DNA of 64,000 nt from Cenococcum geophilum 1.58 (Eukaryota > Ascomycota > Dothideomycetes > Gloniales > Gloniaceae). Position numbers and translations under genes: made by a program. The notes beneath the pieces were generated by a model. It was given only the letters and a program-made list of their open reading frames with translations. It searched no databases and had not been told where the DNA came from. Below are positions 45,359 through 58,053 of the stretch, piece by piece (positions within the stretch are counted from its first letter, which is position 1; every line of letters starts with the position of its first letter). Location: the NCBI GenBank assembly GCA_001692895.1, contig KV748240.1, forward strand, positions 310,001 through 374,000. The letters are read 5' to 3'.

Positions 45359-46565
45359 TCAACCCCTCTGTCTAAATGCCTTATCAAAGTTAACAAGCGT
45401 AAACCTGAATCTCACGTTGTCGTTCTTGTAAACCCTCTCCACTGCCTCCTTACAGCCTTGCTCGCTAATATCAATTGTTTCGACCCAGCTCTTAATGTTC
45501 TGCTTACTTGCCAACTCTAACATAGCCAGCATCTCTGGTCTATTTCCAATATGGCTAGCCCCAAGGAAGCATCCGTTTGGCGCAAAGTCCTGTGCCATGA
45601 GCTTCGGCAATGGATTATCTGGGAACCCAACCATGTGGAATGTGCCATTGACCTTGAGCGTGGAGAAGTACTCGGCTAGATTGAATTTGTCGGTGGCGTC
45701 CGCACAATTGAGGATCAAGTCGAAGGTAAATTTCCACGGCTTAGCCCAGTCCTTTTCCCTCGTGTTGATAAAGTCTTCGGCGCCTAACGAAAGAGCATCC
45801 TCTTTCTTGCTTGGTGAGTGGGAAATAACGTACACCTCAGCGCCGAGGGCTTTGGCCCAGAGGACACCGAAATGGCCGAGACCGCCCCTATTATACGTTA
45901 GAGAAGGAATTCACATGTAGAACTGTATCAGTAATATCTCACAATCCCACTATCGCTATTTTCTTTCCTGGCCCAGCTCCTGACCTCACAAGCGGACTAT
46001 ACGTCGTTAAGCCCGCACATAGCATCGGCGCCGCTAGACTCGTATCTAAATTGTCCGGGATTTTAAAAGTGAAATATTCATGCGCTCTTAAGTGGCTTGA
46101 GTAACCACCTTGCGAAATCGTGCCATCCGGGTATGGTGAGCCATAGGTGTCGACGCCGTTTGGGCAGTAGTTCTCTTGGTCCGCTTTGCAGTTGGCGCAG
46201 TTCAGATCAGCGCTGATTTGAGCTCCCACGCCCACACGATCCCCAACCTTGATCGCAGTGACCTTGTCACCGACTCGAATGGCGCGTCCGATGACTTCAT
46301 GGCCTACGCAAAGCGGAAGTGGGATATTTTCACCCCAACCGCCGTTGATGGTGTGAACATCGGATGCGCACACGCCACAAGCGTCAATGGCAATGTCAAT
46401 GTCGTGAGGCTCAAAGGGCTTGAGTTTGACCTGGAAAGCACGCGACTTTAGCTATCCGAGCACGTGAAAGCCGAATTCTGTGAGACGTACTTCTTGTTTC
46501 TTGAAATCACTCCACTTCTTGATATCTGTGACTACGAAAGCTTCAGCAGTCTCGGGATAAGGCAT
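45359..46565 (-). CDS. zinc NADP-dependent alcohol dehydrogenase (cinnamyl-alcohol dehydrogenase / Adh6 family)
   Basis: Three exons, 46565-46491, 46430-45943 and 45887-45359, give 363 residues with consistent phases. It is a medium-chain dehydrogenase. The catalytic zinc ligands are visible in GVCASDVH and GHEVIGR, the structural zinc cysteines in CANCKADQENYC, and the nucleotide-binding turn is GLGGLGHFGV at the exon 2/3 junction. The next turn, YVISHSPSKKEDAL, with Ser-Lys instead of an acidic residue, points to NADP. DYC-type substrate-loop residues resemble Adh6/CAD enzymes, which reduce a broad range of aldehydes. It shares a 1.17-kb upstream region with a second zinc dehydrogenase. Start is the first ATG, giving MPYPETAEAF. 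No defect visible. Confidence 0.9.
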
Positions 46566-47736
46566 AGTGAATCTGGTAGGCTGGCAGGCAGGCAGGCTGG
46601 TCCTGGGGGAATTAGGCTGCAGGAAGTCTTTGGGCCCGAGAACACCGGGTGCGAGAAGACAGGGCGTGATTCGAGGGGCGACATGGTCTCTGATAAATTA
46701 TTTATTGTCGGTCCATCGCATTATTCCCGCCAGTGAAGTTATGGTCCGAAGAAGAATTGGGGACGGCTCCGCTACTCGGCGCCCATTTTGACCGATTGGG
46801 CTCTCACCATTTCTGACGGAGATTTTTCTGCAGCCCGCCAATGATGACGCATCGATTAGATCAGGATGAGTCGTGCAGGAGCCGGGGGAAGATCTGCAAG
46901 CTGCAGTTCTGCACCAGAAACTGTCCCGCAGCTGTCATTGCTTTTGATCCAGGGTTTGGGTGATCAGCAGCTCGCCCATGACGTCTTTGGAGCCATTCCA
47001 CGCCAACGAAGTTCCACCAATCATCTGCCTCATGTTTTTCTGTCCCAAGCCTAACCCGTCCTAACCATTCGAATTTCTCTTGGCCTGCAGCACCTTCCTT
47101 AATGACTTTGGACTTCAAATCTTGGGTTTTCAGCCCACCGCAAAGCCACTGAACTTCGCTCGAGACCTCGCCGAGAGAGCGATTATTTTCTCAGCGTGAG
47201 AAAACCAGTTGAGAGGTCGGTAGACCTTTCCCCGAGCGGCCGGAGAAAGTCTCGGTCCTCAGCTCACCAACCGCTGAAGTTTCCAAGAAAGTTTAAACAT
47301 TCGCCAAATACACATCGTAACACTATCTCGAGATTTTTGTTCTCCCTGCTATTGATACGGTAAATTCCTCAACAAAAGTAACCCCGGTTAGAATCATCCG
47401 GTCAACTGACGACCCCGCCATCGCCCAAATCTCGGAAAGATAGGTTCTGCGGGGAGACCAACCTCGCATTGCCATATCGGGCATTCCGGGGTAGAATGCC
47501 TGCTCTGGACCCTCCCGTCGCCCAGCGGTATTCTATTGCTGATTCTTTGATCGCAAAACGCGGCGAAGGCTGGTTTTACGGATGCCGCGAATTGGATATG
47601 GTCGGTTCCTCGGTTCGGTTTATACTACTTGAGGTCCTTTCCATGTGGTAGCTTGGTTCTCGCTCCAAATTCGTGTTATGCAGTGTAAAGCTACTTTTGA
47701 TATTGATGAATATTTGTTCCTTCTTGTATTGCGATA
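46566..47736. promoter_or_regulatory. divergent promoter between two zinc dehydrogenase genes
   Basis: 1171 bp separate the divergent starts. Several CGG/CCG triplets are present, for example CCGGTTAGAATCATCCGG at about 47383-47400, the kind of spaced triplet used by zinc-cluster regulators. No specific factor is claimed. Confidence 0.35.
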
Positions 47737-49068
47737 ATGGCCCCCCAAGAACAGTACAAGGCTCCGCCTACGACGAGTGATACCATGAAAGCAGTGCGGT
47801 TCCATGGTCAGAAAGATCTGAGATATGAAGATATTGCTATCCCCAAGCCTGGGAAGGGTCAAGTGAAGGTATAGCATCAAACATGTTATCTGGTCATTGA
47901 AGTATTGGCTGACCCGGCTCAGCTCAAGCCATCTTGGGTAGGTATTTGCGGTACTGGTAAGTCAAACGACGGCTTCTTCTAGATATTTGAAGTGACCAGA
48001 ATTCTAGATCTTCACGAATATCTCGGTGGGCCGAATCTCTGCCCTACGACGCCCCACCCAATTACTGGCGAACAAGTTCCTCTTACATTCGGGCATGAAT
48101 TCAGTGGTGTGATAGAGGAGGCTGGAGAGGGAGTGTATGACTACAAGCCTGGCGATCGAGTAGTTGTACAGCCTATAATCTACGATGGTACTTGTGGCGC
48201 GTGCTTGGAGGGCCTCATAAACTGCTGCTACAGCAATGGCTTCGTTGGCTTGAGCGGTTAGTATTTTGCTGAGACTGGGCAGATTAATATCCTTTGGAAA
48301 GCTAACAGGCCGTAGGGTGGGGAGGTGGGTTGTCGGAGCATGTTGTGGTTCCTACATCGACGCTCTATCATCTGCCTGATAATGTATCTTTGGAAGTTGG
48401 AGGTGTGTTGTTGGGCTTACTCTGAAACGACGATGCTAACTCTGACGATTATAGCACTCGTTGAACCGCTCGCAGTAGGTTGGCATGCAGTCAACGTAAG
48501 CCCGTATAAGGCTGGCGATGCAGTCTTGATTCTTGGAGGCGGTCCCATCGGTCTTTCGGTAATCCAGGCCCTCAAGGCCCGTGGTGCAGGCAAGATTATC
48601 GTTTCAGAGGTATCTCCCCGCCGTAGGGAGTACGCTAAGCAATTTGGGGCGCACCACGTCCTCGATCCAGCCAAGGACGACATTGTTGCTAAATGTCGCG
48701 AATTGTGTGAAAAGCAAGGCGTACACGTTGTATTCGACTGCGCAGGTGTTCAAGCGGGCCTAGATCAGGCGGTACACGCAGTCCGAGCTCGTGGCACTAT
48801 TGTTAATGTTGCGATTTGGGAGAAACCATGCTCAATTCATCCGAATGATCTGGTCTTCAAGGAAAGGAGGTACACCGGAGTTGCGACGTATGTCAAAGGA
48901 GATTTCCAGGAGGTAATTGATGCGATATCTTCGGGAAAGATGACACCACATAACATGATCACGAAGAAGATTCACTTAAACGAGGTGGAAGAGAAGGGTT
49001 TCAAGACTTTGATTAACGACAAAGACAATCAAGTAAAGGTGCTTGTCGAAGTTGGTGGTGGGCGATAG
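47737..49068 (+). CDS. zinc polyol/2,3-butanediol dehydrogenase (Bdh1 / sorbitol-dehydrogenase family)
   Basis: Five exons: 47737-47868, 47923-47956, 48008-48256, 48316-48402 and 48455-49068, giving 371 residues. It starts MAPQEQ with MKAVRFHGQKDLRYEDI after a short leader. Catalytic zinc residues are in WVGICGTDLHEYL and LTFGHEFSGVI. The structural zinc lobe is DGTCGACLEGLINCC. Then come the family block LVEPLAVGWHAV and the NAD fold AVLILGGGPIGLSVIQALKARG with IIVSEVSPRRREYA. It best resembles (R,R)-butanediol dehydrogenase of fungi; xylitol or sorbitol dehydrogenase cannot be excluded from sequence alone. The start is the first ATG in frame. Exon 2 is 34 nt. Intact. Confidence 0.88.
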
Positions 49069-49992
49069 CAGAGGTTGGTGTGCTCTACGAACCGTGATGA
49101 GGTTTTTGTGTATTATTGTAAGAGTGAAACACATTTGATGATACATGATTAGCGGTTGCTTTTTATACACAACGAAGGGCTGTTTTAACTCTTCAGTTGG
49201 TTTTCTACAAACTTTTGGAAGTACTGAGGGGAACTTCCAGGGATTTACTTATTTTCTCTCTTAATTCTCAATGAAACTATGAAGATATGCAAGAAACGTG
49301 CTTGGCTCCCGAAGGAATATGTGATAAATCACTAGAGTACTTTGACTAGATTTTGCCTACACAAAGACATACGGAAACTGGGGGGCCTTCACTGATATTA
49401 TTTGTGCCGTGAGGTGACGACTCCATACGCTTGTGACTTTCTCTATCGCACGGAGATTTTCGCTCTAAGAGAGATCTTCATTGCAGATTCAGGTGTTACT
49501 CCTGTGTATCGAACGGCTGGTGTGTGCTTCCGCGGTTCGATGATTGCACATGCTGGAAAGAGCAGGGTAAAGCCTCACTGTTGGCCAGGCTGGGCGATTA
49601 GTGTGGCTGTGATATCTTCCTTTGATCAAGATCAAGGATCTGGAGAGCCTCATTCAAGGGAAGGAATCGGCACTGCTGGGTTGATCGAGACTCGTGTCAT
49701 GGTTCCCTTTGTGTCGATTTTGCGTGAAGATGTGCTCAGGATGACGTTTAGCGCAGCCACACGGACGCACCAACCTTGCTCTAGCCCCCATATCCCTGAC
49801 CGTTACGTTCCTTGCTGCTCCACCCGTCGCAAAGGCTGTGCGTCATATCACGCGCAACACGTATAATCCACCTGGCATTTAAACCACCCTAAAAGTCTAT
49901 CTGGATATTGTGCGAGATACAACCCCCCATTTCTCCTCCTTTCCTTTCCTTATCATTCCTACACCCCTAGATCCCCAGCGCAATTCTTCAAC
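49069..49992. other. intergenic region
   Basis: A 154-codon open frame from 49402 lacks an ATG start and any recognisable motif and is not called. A CT-rich leader-like tract just before 49993 belongs to the next gene. Confidence 0.3.
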
Positions 49993-50920
49993 ATGGCCAT
50001 CAGCGGGGCTATATTAAAACTTCTTCAAACTTTCCTCTACGCAATCGAATTTGGCTGTGCTGCCATTATCCTGGCCATCTACTCGTACTTTCTATCAGTC
50101 CTCGCTCATCGCAATATTGGCATTCCGACATGGGAGAAAGCCGTTGAGGGAATGTCTGGTGCTGCCGTCCTGTATCTCATTTTCGCTGTCCTCTTGACAT
50201 GCTTCCTCGGAGGCAAGACCTTTTTTGCATTTCTTGCAATTGTCCTCGATATCCTTTTTTGCGGTGCATTCATCGCTATCGCTGTCCTTGCCCGCGATGG
50301 AGCGCGCAGCTGTAGCGGAAATAATGTTCACACCCCCCTCGGAAACGGCCAATCAAGCGCGAAGAATGGAGATGGGACCGGTCGCAACCGGAATACTACT
50401 TTCTCGGTTTCTCTCGGTACGGCCTGCAGATTGAATAAAGCTGCTTTTGCTGTCTCGATCATCGGAGCGTGAGTGCTACCGAAACCATACATTCCATCAT
50501 CACCGACACTAACTGATCTGTAGAATTCTCTTCCTCATTTCTGCTCTTGTACAGCTATTCTTAGGTCGTCACCACCAGAAAGAGAAGCGCTACGGCCCTG
50601 GTCCGTCTAACAACTACACCTTTGGCAGCGGCAACCGTAAATTCTGGCAGCGCCACCGAAAGAACCGAGGTGTTCGCGATGCTGAACTTGGTGCCGTTGG
50701 CGGTGCCACCGCAGGCGGACTCATGGCCGACAAGCATCATTCTCGCCCATCCCATGAGACCGGTTACACTGGCTCTACTGTTGCGCCCAACAGTGCAACA
50801 TACGAAAACCCTAACAAGCCACTTCACAGCGGATATCATACTGCTCCTACCGGGGGAGCTGTGAACCCTTACGGATATGACAATACTCAACTTCATCACA
50901 CTCCAGCTACTAATTATTAG
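49993..50920 (+). CDS. MARVEL-domain four-span membrane protein
   Basis: Two exons, 49993-50468 and 50524-50920, give 290 residues. Four hydrophobic spans are evident: AIEFGCAAIILAIYSYFL, AVLYLIFAVLLTCFLG, FFAFLAIVLDILFCGAFIAI, and, across the intron, AFAVSIIGAILFLISALVQ. This is the MARVEL topology common in ascomycetes. A cysteine-bearing loop (DGARSCSGN to GTACRLNKA) separates spans 3 and 4, as in family members. The C-terminal tail from residue about 180 is hydrophilic, with His/Gly/Tyr/Asn-rich repeats (GYTGSTVAPN, HTAPTGG, NPYGYDNTQ) and is likely cytoplasmic. The family organises plasma-membrane or vesicle domains; the specific role is unknown. Confidence 0.85.
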
Positions 50921-51386
50921 ATTGGCGTGGATGGAGTAGACATGTGTCGGTAGATAAAAATATGTTTCTTTATCTTGAAATGTTGCACGCGTTATACCAT
51001 GAAACAGACCAGAATACGGTTTGATACTGATGATTGCATAAAAAGAGGTGAGGGTTATCGCTATTTGGGCCTATCAGAGCCTGCGGTTCCTAATGAGATT
51101 TTATGATACGAGGCCAAAGATGTGATACACTCTTAATACTTATTAATGAAAATTATTTTATTTGATTTGCGATCTCCAGGCTGCCTTGATTTTGCTTTAA
51201 TTGCAGCACAACCAGCTTCAAGGCAAATGACTATTTTATATGCCAGATTACTGGTCTTCAAATTTGAGTCTAAAGAAACCTCATATCATGACCGTAATCG
51301 TAACGCTCTGGATCGAACGCCATCCTCTTCCATACCCAACCCGTAATCCCAGACCATTTCTCTCTCACACCCTCTCTTTCAAAATA
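50921..51386. other. convergent intergenic region
   Basis: Between the 3' ends of the MARVEL gene and the CENP-S gene; no gene seen. Confidence 0.3.
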
Positions 51387-51898
51387 TTACCGCCTGCCTT
51401 TCCCTTTTACTACAGTAGTGTTCTTCCTCCCGTCTTTCGCTCTCATTTCTTCCACAAACCCTCTCAGCACAGTCTCCAGGCCCTCATTTCTCCGGGCAAG
51501 TAGCATTACATCTGACGTATTCACAGTACTGCGAGAGGCGTGCTTGGCGAAGGTTTCTAGGTCGCGGGATGTATTTGCTGTAGACATGCCCGGCGATTAG
51601 CAAGAACTTCTTCTTGTTCCGTAGTAGTGCTAGGTCTCCGAAAGAAGGAGACAGTATTGTCTGAGGGGAGTGTCTGTTGTACCTATTTGCGTCCATACCA
51701 TCTCTGTCAGCGCGCCGATGAATTGAGGCGTAGCATTTAAATTTTGACGCAAGCACTCTTCGTCGATGAACTGGCCTATGCTATACCATAGGGCTGATTT
51801 GAGACGCTGGAGATGAGGTTTAGTTCGGCGAGGTGTAATGTATATGGAAAGGCAGCAGGACTTACTTCTTCCCGCAACGATGCTTCATCATCTGCCAT
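51387..51898 (-). CDS. MHF1: CENP-S / Mhf1 histone-fold protein
   Basis: Three exons, 51898-51866, 51806-51683 and 51577-51387, give 115 residues with matching phases. After MADDEASLREE comes the histone fold: RLKSALWYSIGQFIDEE, ATPQFIGALTEMVWTQI, then SRDLETFAKHASRSTV and NTSDVMLLARRNEGLE. The lysine-rich tail is KGKGRR. CENP-S pairs with CENP-X as the MHF complex, which binds DNA at stalled forks with the FANCM/Fml1 helicase and at the kinetochore. The start is the ATG that opens the family N-terminus. The gene is the last intact one before the transposon-rich end; its start is about 570 bp from the nearest LTR. Confidence 0.9.
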
Positions 51899-52206
51899 GA
51901 TGGCATGCCTAAAAGGTGCAGTTGTAATTAATGCTCTGAAGTGGGGGATGGGATCGTCATTGTTAGTTGGCTGGAAGACGCGTCGCGCGATTTCTGCCGG
52001 GCGGTGGTGCCCCTCCGTATGGGAATCTGAGTATCTACAGTCAACCCGCTTAAATTCGCGAACAAGCCGGCATCGCACCCCACCAAAATTTGTATAAGGT
52101 GCAATGCTAGCTATTTAAAGACCTAGCAACCATTAGCAAACAGCCGTAAGTAGCTTAAAATAAAGCTTAAGTCTAGCCTAATTAGGATAATTATATAGGA
52201 CCTTCT
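51899..52206. other. CENP-S upstream region and left border of transposon DNA
   Basis: Holds the CENP-S promoter. At 52124-52146 a 23-nt stretch (CTAGCAACCATTAGCAA then ACAGCC) matches, with one difference, a stretch in the last intron of the polymerase iota gene at 17037-17059. Confidence 0.4.
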
Positions 52207-52464
52207 GTGGTGTTTTCTATGGCTCTTAATAAACGTAATAGGCCAGCTAAGCCCCTAACGCGCGCACTAACGCGTCCTAAACCATTAAAGAAGCGTTCCT
52301 ATTTAATATCGACACCCTCTATACCGGCAGCTAAGAAAGCAAGACCTAGGGTAGCGCCTCAGCCTACACCTATTTCCCCACCTTTACGCCCTAAAGTATT
52401 ACCATTCACGCCATTACCGCCAGCGTTTACTTAGCCCCCAATAGATATAGATATAGAAGATGAT

Positions 52465-52823
52465 TGTCACAGAGTGAGCACAAGTGGTGATAATATATAA
52501 CGAAGTAGATATTATTAAGCTATGTACATGAACTGTGTGATAGGGTCAAGACGTTGCGTAAGGAGAGAAGGCAGGGAAACGGGAAGAAAGGGTATATATC
52601 GTTAGCTTAGTTGCTTGGTTAATACGTGCACAGAGCAGAATAGGATTCAGGTGGTAGTCCTGGCAGAACTTGGTAGGATTTAGTGGAACTTAGCGGAATA
52701 TAGCAGAATATGGCAGATTGCCGTCAGATTACCGCAAATTACTGTCTTGTGGTTAGTCTTTAGTTGCTAAGTTAGTGGAAACAGGTGGACGTGTATAAGG
52801 TGTCACGGGGGTGTCCCGTGACA
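52465..52823 (-). repeat. 3' LTR of the Gypsy element (TGTCAC...GTGACA)
   Basis: 359 bp, bounded by the inverted termini TGTCAC and GTGACA, and followed on the plus strand by a C-rich tract that is the polypurine tract in the element's own sense. Fewer C-to-T changes than its partner. Confidence 0.9.
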
Positions 52824-54999
52824 GTACCCCCCCTTTAAACTCGAGCTTCTGCGAGATAGGGCTATAGTAGTTCTGGATGGAGTTTGTAAAAGTCTTCTGC
52901 GGCTTATATAAGTCCTATAGAGTTAATAGGTTCCTATAAGGGCTTAGTAAAGCCTCTCTATTTCGTAAGATATATATATTAACGTTTCCGTTTATTATAC
53001 TTAATGTTATTAATTCTTTTAACAAAGTACTTATTCTTACTATCTACTTTAACTAGTAGGGGAGGGTCTTATATCTATCTGGGCAGGGCGTCTAATGCGG
53101 GAGTAGTGGGGTAGAGGACTAACGTATGGAATATAGGGTGGATTTTAACCATATTAGGGAGCTTTAGTTAGTAGGCATGGGAGGAAACAACCTTCTCGAC
53201 CTTATAAGGGCCAGCGTTCTTTTAATTAAGCTTCTTAGCAGGTCGTTTTATATTTAGATTTCTTATATCTAGCCAGACAAAGTTATTAATTTAGTAGGCT
53301 AGTGCTAGGGTTTATTTCTTATTTGCTGCGGCTTTATAGATAGATTAAGCCTATATTATTTCGTTAATAAGGAACTATTATAGTTCCTCCATCTTCTTTA
53401 TAAATTTATTTACTTCTGTAATTTATAAGGCGTAATAAGTAGGGCAAGGAATATTACTAAAGGGTTTAAAACCTATTTGTAGATGCTAGCCGTAGTTAGC
53501 CAGGAACGGGGAGACCTTTATAGTTTCCGAAATAGAATTATTTGCGGTAAACTTAGTGAATACAAGCTAGTTAATCCAGTTATCTTATAAGTACGACGTG
53601 TATATCCAAATGTACTGTTCCATTATAGCGTTTATACGTTTTGTTTAACCATCCATTTCTAGATAGTATGCTGTAAACAACAGTGCTTTAATATGGAGTT
53701 AGGTAGTTAGTTCTTTCCAAAATATAGAGATAAACTAGCTACCTCTATTGGAGATAATCGTTTTAGGGAGTCCGTGGAGTTTCTATATATAGTCTAGAAA
53801 CAGTTAGGTAATAGTAGGTATTAATATATCGGGGCAGGCGATTAAGTGTCTTATCTTAGATAGTTAGTCTATAACTACTATAATATTTATGCAGCCCTTA
53901 CTTATAGGGAGGTTAATAATAAAGTTAATTAAGACGTCCTTCTATCTTTAGTCCGGAATAGGTAGTAGCTTTAAAAGGCCATTATATATCTTATGCGAAG
54001 CTTTAGCTCGTTAGCAGATATAACAGCTAGAGACGTACCTTCGTGTTATATTATATATATTTAGCTAGTAGTACTCCCGTTAAAGTAGCTCTAGGGTTTT
54101 TTCTCGGCCTAGGTGGCCGGCTACCGGTAGGTTATATACGTATTTAAGGAGCTTAAGCTTAAGTTTATCGTAATTAGGGATAACTAGACGGTTCTAGTAA
54201 TATAAGCAGTTTCCGCGAGCTTTACATTTACTTAGAGAGATCTTCTTAAAGCGTCTAACGCCATCTTAAATTAGCTTAAGCGTCTCTTAGATAAACTCGT
54301 TATTTAGGTATTTATTAGTTATAATCTATTTAATCGATTAATTAGTTATTTCAAGGACTTATACTATAAGATCTTTAGTAGGAGGGTTAAATAGTTTAGG
54401 GCGAAGTAGGGTCTAATTTCGGTAAGAACGTGCCTCTTTTAGTGCTGGCGCGTCTTACGAGCGTTGGGTTAGGGCATTAGGCTTCTAGCCTTAAACACCT
54501 AGGTAGTATATAATTAAGAATTGGAAACGAGACAGGTATTCTAACCAGTAGGCCTAATAGTGGCTTAGCTGTTTCGTAGTTATAAAGTACTATAGGTTCT
54601 TATAATCGCTAAGGACCTTAATTAAAAATCCAGCGCCTTCTAGTTTAGGTCGCTATTGCTTAAAGTATCTAATAATAGCCAGCAGTTCCTTATTATAGAT
54701 CTCGTAGTTATATTTAGCTAGGCTTAGTCGTTTTAAGTAGTATACTATGGGGTATAATACTCCCTCTTCATTATATTAAGACAGGATGCCTCTAGTGACG
54801 TAGTTAGATAAGTCAGCTTCTATAATACTTATTCGGTTTAAGTTAAAGTATTAGAGTATAGGCGCGGTAGTAAATATAACCTTTAAATAAGTAAAGGCCT
54901 TCTTACATTCCTTATTAAAGATAAAGGCTTTATTCTTTTAGGTTAGAGCTATAAGGGGTAAAACTAGGGCGGAGAAGTTATTAATAAACCATTAGTAAA

Positions 55000-55690
55000 A
55001 ATTGGCAAATCCTATAAAGGCTCTTATATCCTTAACGTTCTCGGGTTCTTACTAGTTTATAATTGCTTTAATTTTCTTTAGGTCTATTTATATGCCGTTT
55101 ATAGAAATAAGAAGCCTAAGGTATAGAACTTCCGTCTTATAAAACTCGCATTTATCTATATCTAATTATAGACTAGCTTCATATAGGGCTTATAGGATAA
55201 GGTTAACGTATTTCTAATATTCGGTTAGGTTATTACTATATATTAAGATATTATCGATATAAGCAGTATAGAAGATATCTAGGTAGGGGCGCAGGGTATT
55301 ATTTACGTAATATTAAAACGAGCTTGGAGCATTTACGAGGCCAAATAGTGTTATTAAGTATTTAAATAATCTATACCAAGTACGAAATACGGTAAGCTAT
55401 TTATCTCCCTTTGCTATATAGAGGCGGTTAAATATAGAGATGATATTAAGCTTTGTATAGTAGCGAGCCTTACTTAGTCGGTTTAGCGTCTCTTATATTA
55501 ACGGGATTGGATATCGGTTCTTAATAGTAACGGCGTTAAGGGCTTAGTAATTTACGCAGAAGCGCAGACCGCCGCTAGGTTTCTTAACGAAGATTACTGG
55601 TACGGCTATAGGTAAAGAGCTTACTCTAATAAATCCTTTACTTAGGTTCTTATTTAGATACTTTTATAGCACTTAGAGTTTATTTTAGGA
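55000..55690 (-). pseudogene. Ty3/Gypsy reverse transcriptase domain, inactivated
   Basis: Readable blocks in order are [61 protein letters not shown], then YIDNILIYS. The catalytic YxDD has become YIDN by a G-to-A change, and stops interrupt the frame at former Gln/Trp codons. Part of the minus-strand element around it. Confidence 0.88.
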
Positions 55691-58053
55691 TATTCCGTAT
55701 AGGGGTCTAAATCCAAGCTGCTTTCCTTCTTTAAGTACAATCTTATAGTCGTATAGTTGGTATTCTAGTAGCTTATTAGCTTCCTTTTATAAGAATACGT
55801 CTAAGCGGTAATAGTACTCTGCTAGTACCTTTATAATAGGGTCGGTGTGCTTCTTTAGTGCTAAGACTTTCTTAATATTAGCTATCGTAATAGCGAAAAT
55901 TGTATGTTTAGGCTTCTTAGCAAGCTAAGCTAGCGGAGTAGCTCTAATTATGCGGATATTTAGGGTGTTAAGCTTTCTTAAATCGTCTATAGTCTCTTAT
56001 ATAGTTTCTTATTTAGGTTTAGGTTTAGTATTAAGTATAGAGTTGATATCAGATTTAAGTTTGGGTTCTTTAAGTATTCTTTTTATTATAGGGTACTAGT
56101 TCTTCTGGTACTCCCATATACTAAGCTTAAGCTTCTACTTAGTTTGGGGTAGTGCAGTAGTTGGGGTTAGTTTATAGGTTTTAGTAGGATTTCTAGATCT
56201 TTAGTAGATATCGGTGGAAATATTATATTAGTGGAATTTGGTAGAATTCTTAGGTTAGTGGAATCTGGTGGATTTCTTGGGTATAGGGTAGATATTAGTG
56301 GAAATCTTAGGCTGGTGGATCTTAGTGGATTTCCTAGGTTTTAGTTTAGGGTCAAGGCAGCGAGTTATAAGGCACTTCTACTTATAACAGGAGGCGGTAA
56401 ATAGAAGCTTAAGGTTATCCTAGTCAATAGTTACCTTATATAGCTTTATCTAAGGTTGTTTAAGGATTACTAGGTAACCTAAGGTGGTAATGAAAAGCTT
56501 AATTAGTTCTTTATAGTTTAGGTATCGGAGTCTTAGGGCTGCCACGTAGGTAATACGGCCTAAGATAGTGCGTTTACCGTTAAATCCAAATACATTAATA
56601 TGCCGGTTAAGGGGGGTTAGGGTAAAACCATTATTTTATATAAAGATCTTGTTAATAAATCCTATGCCGCTAGCTCCTGTATTAATTAGGATTTAAGCGT
56701 TAGCCTATTAACTATTCTACTAAAGACGGCAGTTAATGGTTATGCTATGGTCCTAAGAGTCGGAGTTTATGACGTTAAATGCGTTTAACGAGATCCTAAG
56801 GCAGAGCCGTCCCGGAGAGCAACTTAGCTCCAAGACCTTTCTTTTAGAGGTAATTAGGGCGGGGTTCTTATAAAGCGTTAGTTGGAGCTTTGTCCTTAAG
56901 AATAGTGCTTACTAAATATGGGGCTAGAACTAGATAAAGATTGGGGATGGTAACTGGAAGATTAATGCGGTAAACGGCTATTAGTATTAGCCGTTCGTAA
57001 ATTGTTTTGGTGCGTAGGTAGGGGGACGAGGTAGTGTTTTAAGATATAATCCTTCCTTCCGCATTTAAAGCAGAGGCCTAGCTTAATGCGTCTTTCTTAT
57101 TTAGGGGACCCTAGTGGGGCGTACTCTGGGGTTCTAGTGTTAATATCCATAGCGTTAGGGTGCTTAGGCTAAGATAACTTAGTAGACATTTACGGGGCTA
57201 TTGTATTATATTAAGGGGCGTATTTTAGTATTAGGCGTAGTATATTATTATACCGTTTGTTAATAATATTTACGCAGGCGTTAAGGGCTCCTAGTAGGTC
57301 TACGCCTATTAGGGAGGTTTTCAGTTTGGGGCTTAGAGATTTAATAAGGCTGTTAATTAGTGCGGAGTTGTTCTAGCCTATTTCCCTTATATAACGGTTA
57401 AATTTGGAGAAGTATACTAGGAAACTTTTTGTTCCTTAAGCTATATAGTTTATCTTTCTCTAGGTAGTAGCTTGGCGGTTTAGGTTACCGTATAAGGCTT
57501 TAAGAAGTATAACTAGGCTTTATACTAAGGTTGGCTAAAGAGGTTTAATAAGGTTAGCTGCCTTTTCTTTTAGTTAACTTAAGGCGTAACAGAGTTAGTT
57601 AGCTTTAGTTAGGTAACGGTCGGCGTTACTAGTTAGCTTATTTTTTAGCTGGCTTAAGAATAATTAGAGCTCTTGTTGTTTACTAATAAATACTAAGGGG
57701 TCGGGTAACCGCTCGGATCGTTACGGTGTAGTAGTCGGTTTAGGATAAATAGCTAGGACTCGCGTTTCGCGTATTTAACTCCGGAGATAGTATTCGGTCT
57801 TAGGGTTCTGGCGTAGGCATCTTAAGGGTACGGACTTCTTCTTAGAGGGCTTCTATTATTTTCTAATACCGTACTTCTTGTTCGGCTTATTGTTAAGTTA
57901 GGGTAACTTATTATTATTTAAGGGCCTCTATAAAGGACTTCTATATACTTACTATTTGTTCTTAGAGGATAGATATAATATTAGCGGCCGTTATAGGGGC
58001 TTTAGGTGCGTTTTCCATTTCGGGTAGTAGTATAAGTAATTAACGCAATATAG

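Noticed and set aside
49402..49866. 154-codon open frame downstream of the butanediol dehydrogenase gene
   Set aside because: No ATG start, no recognisable domain, no splice or neighbour support; most likely chance.
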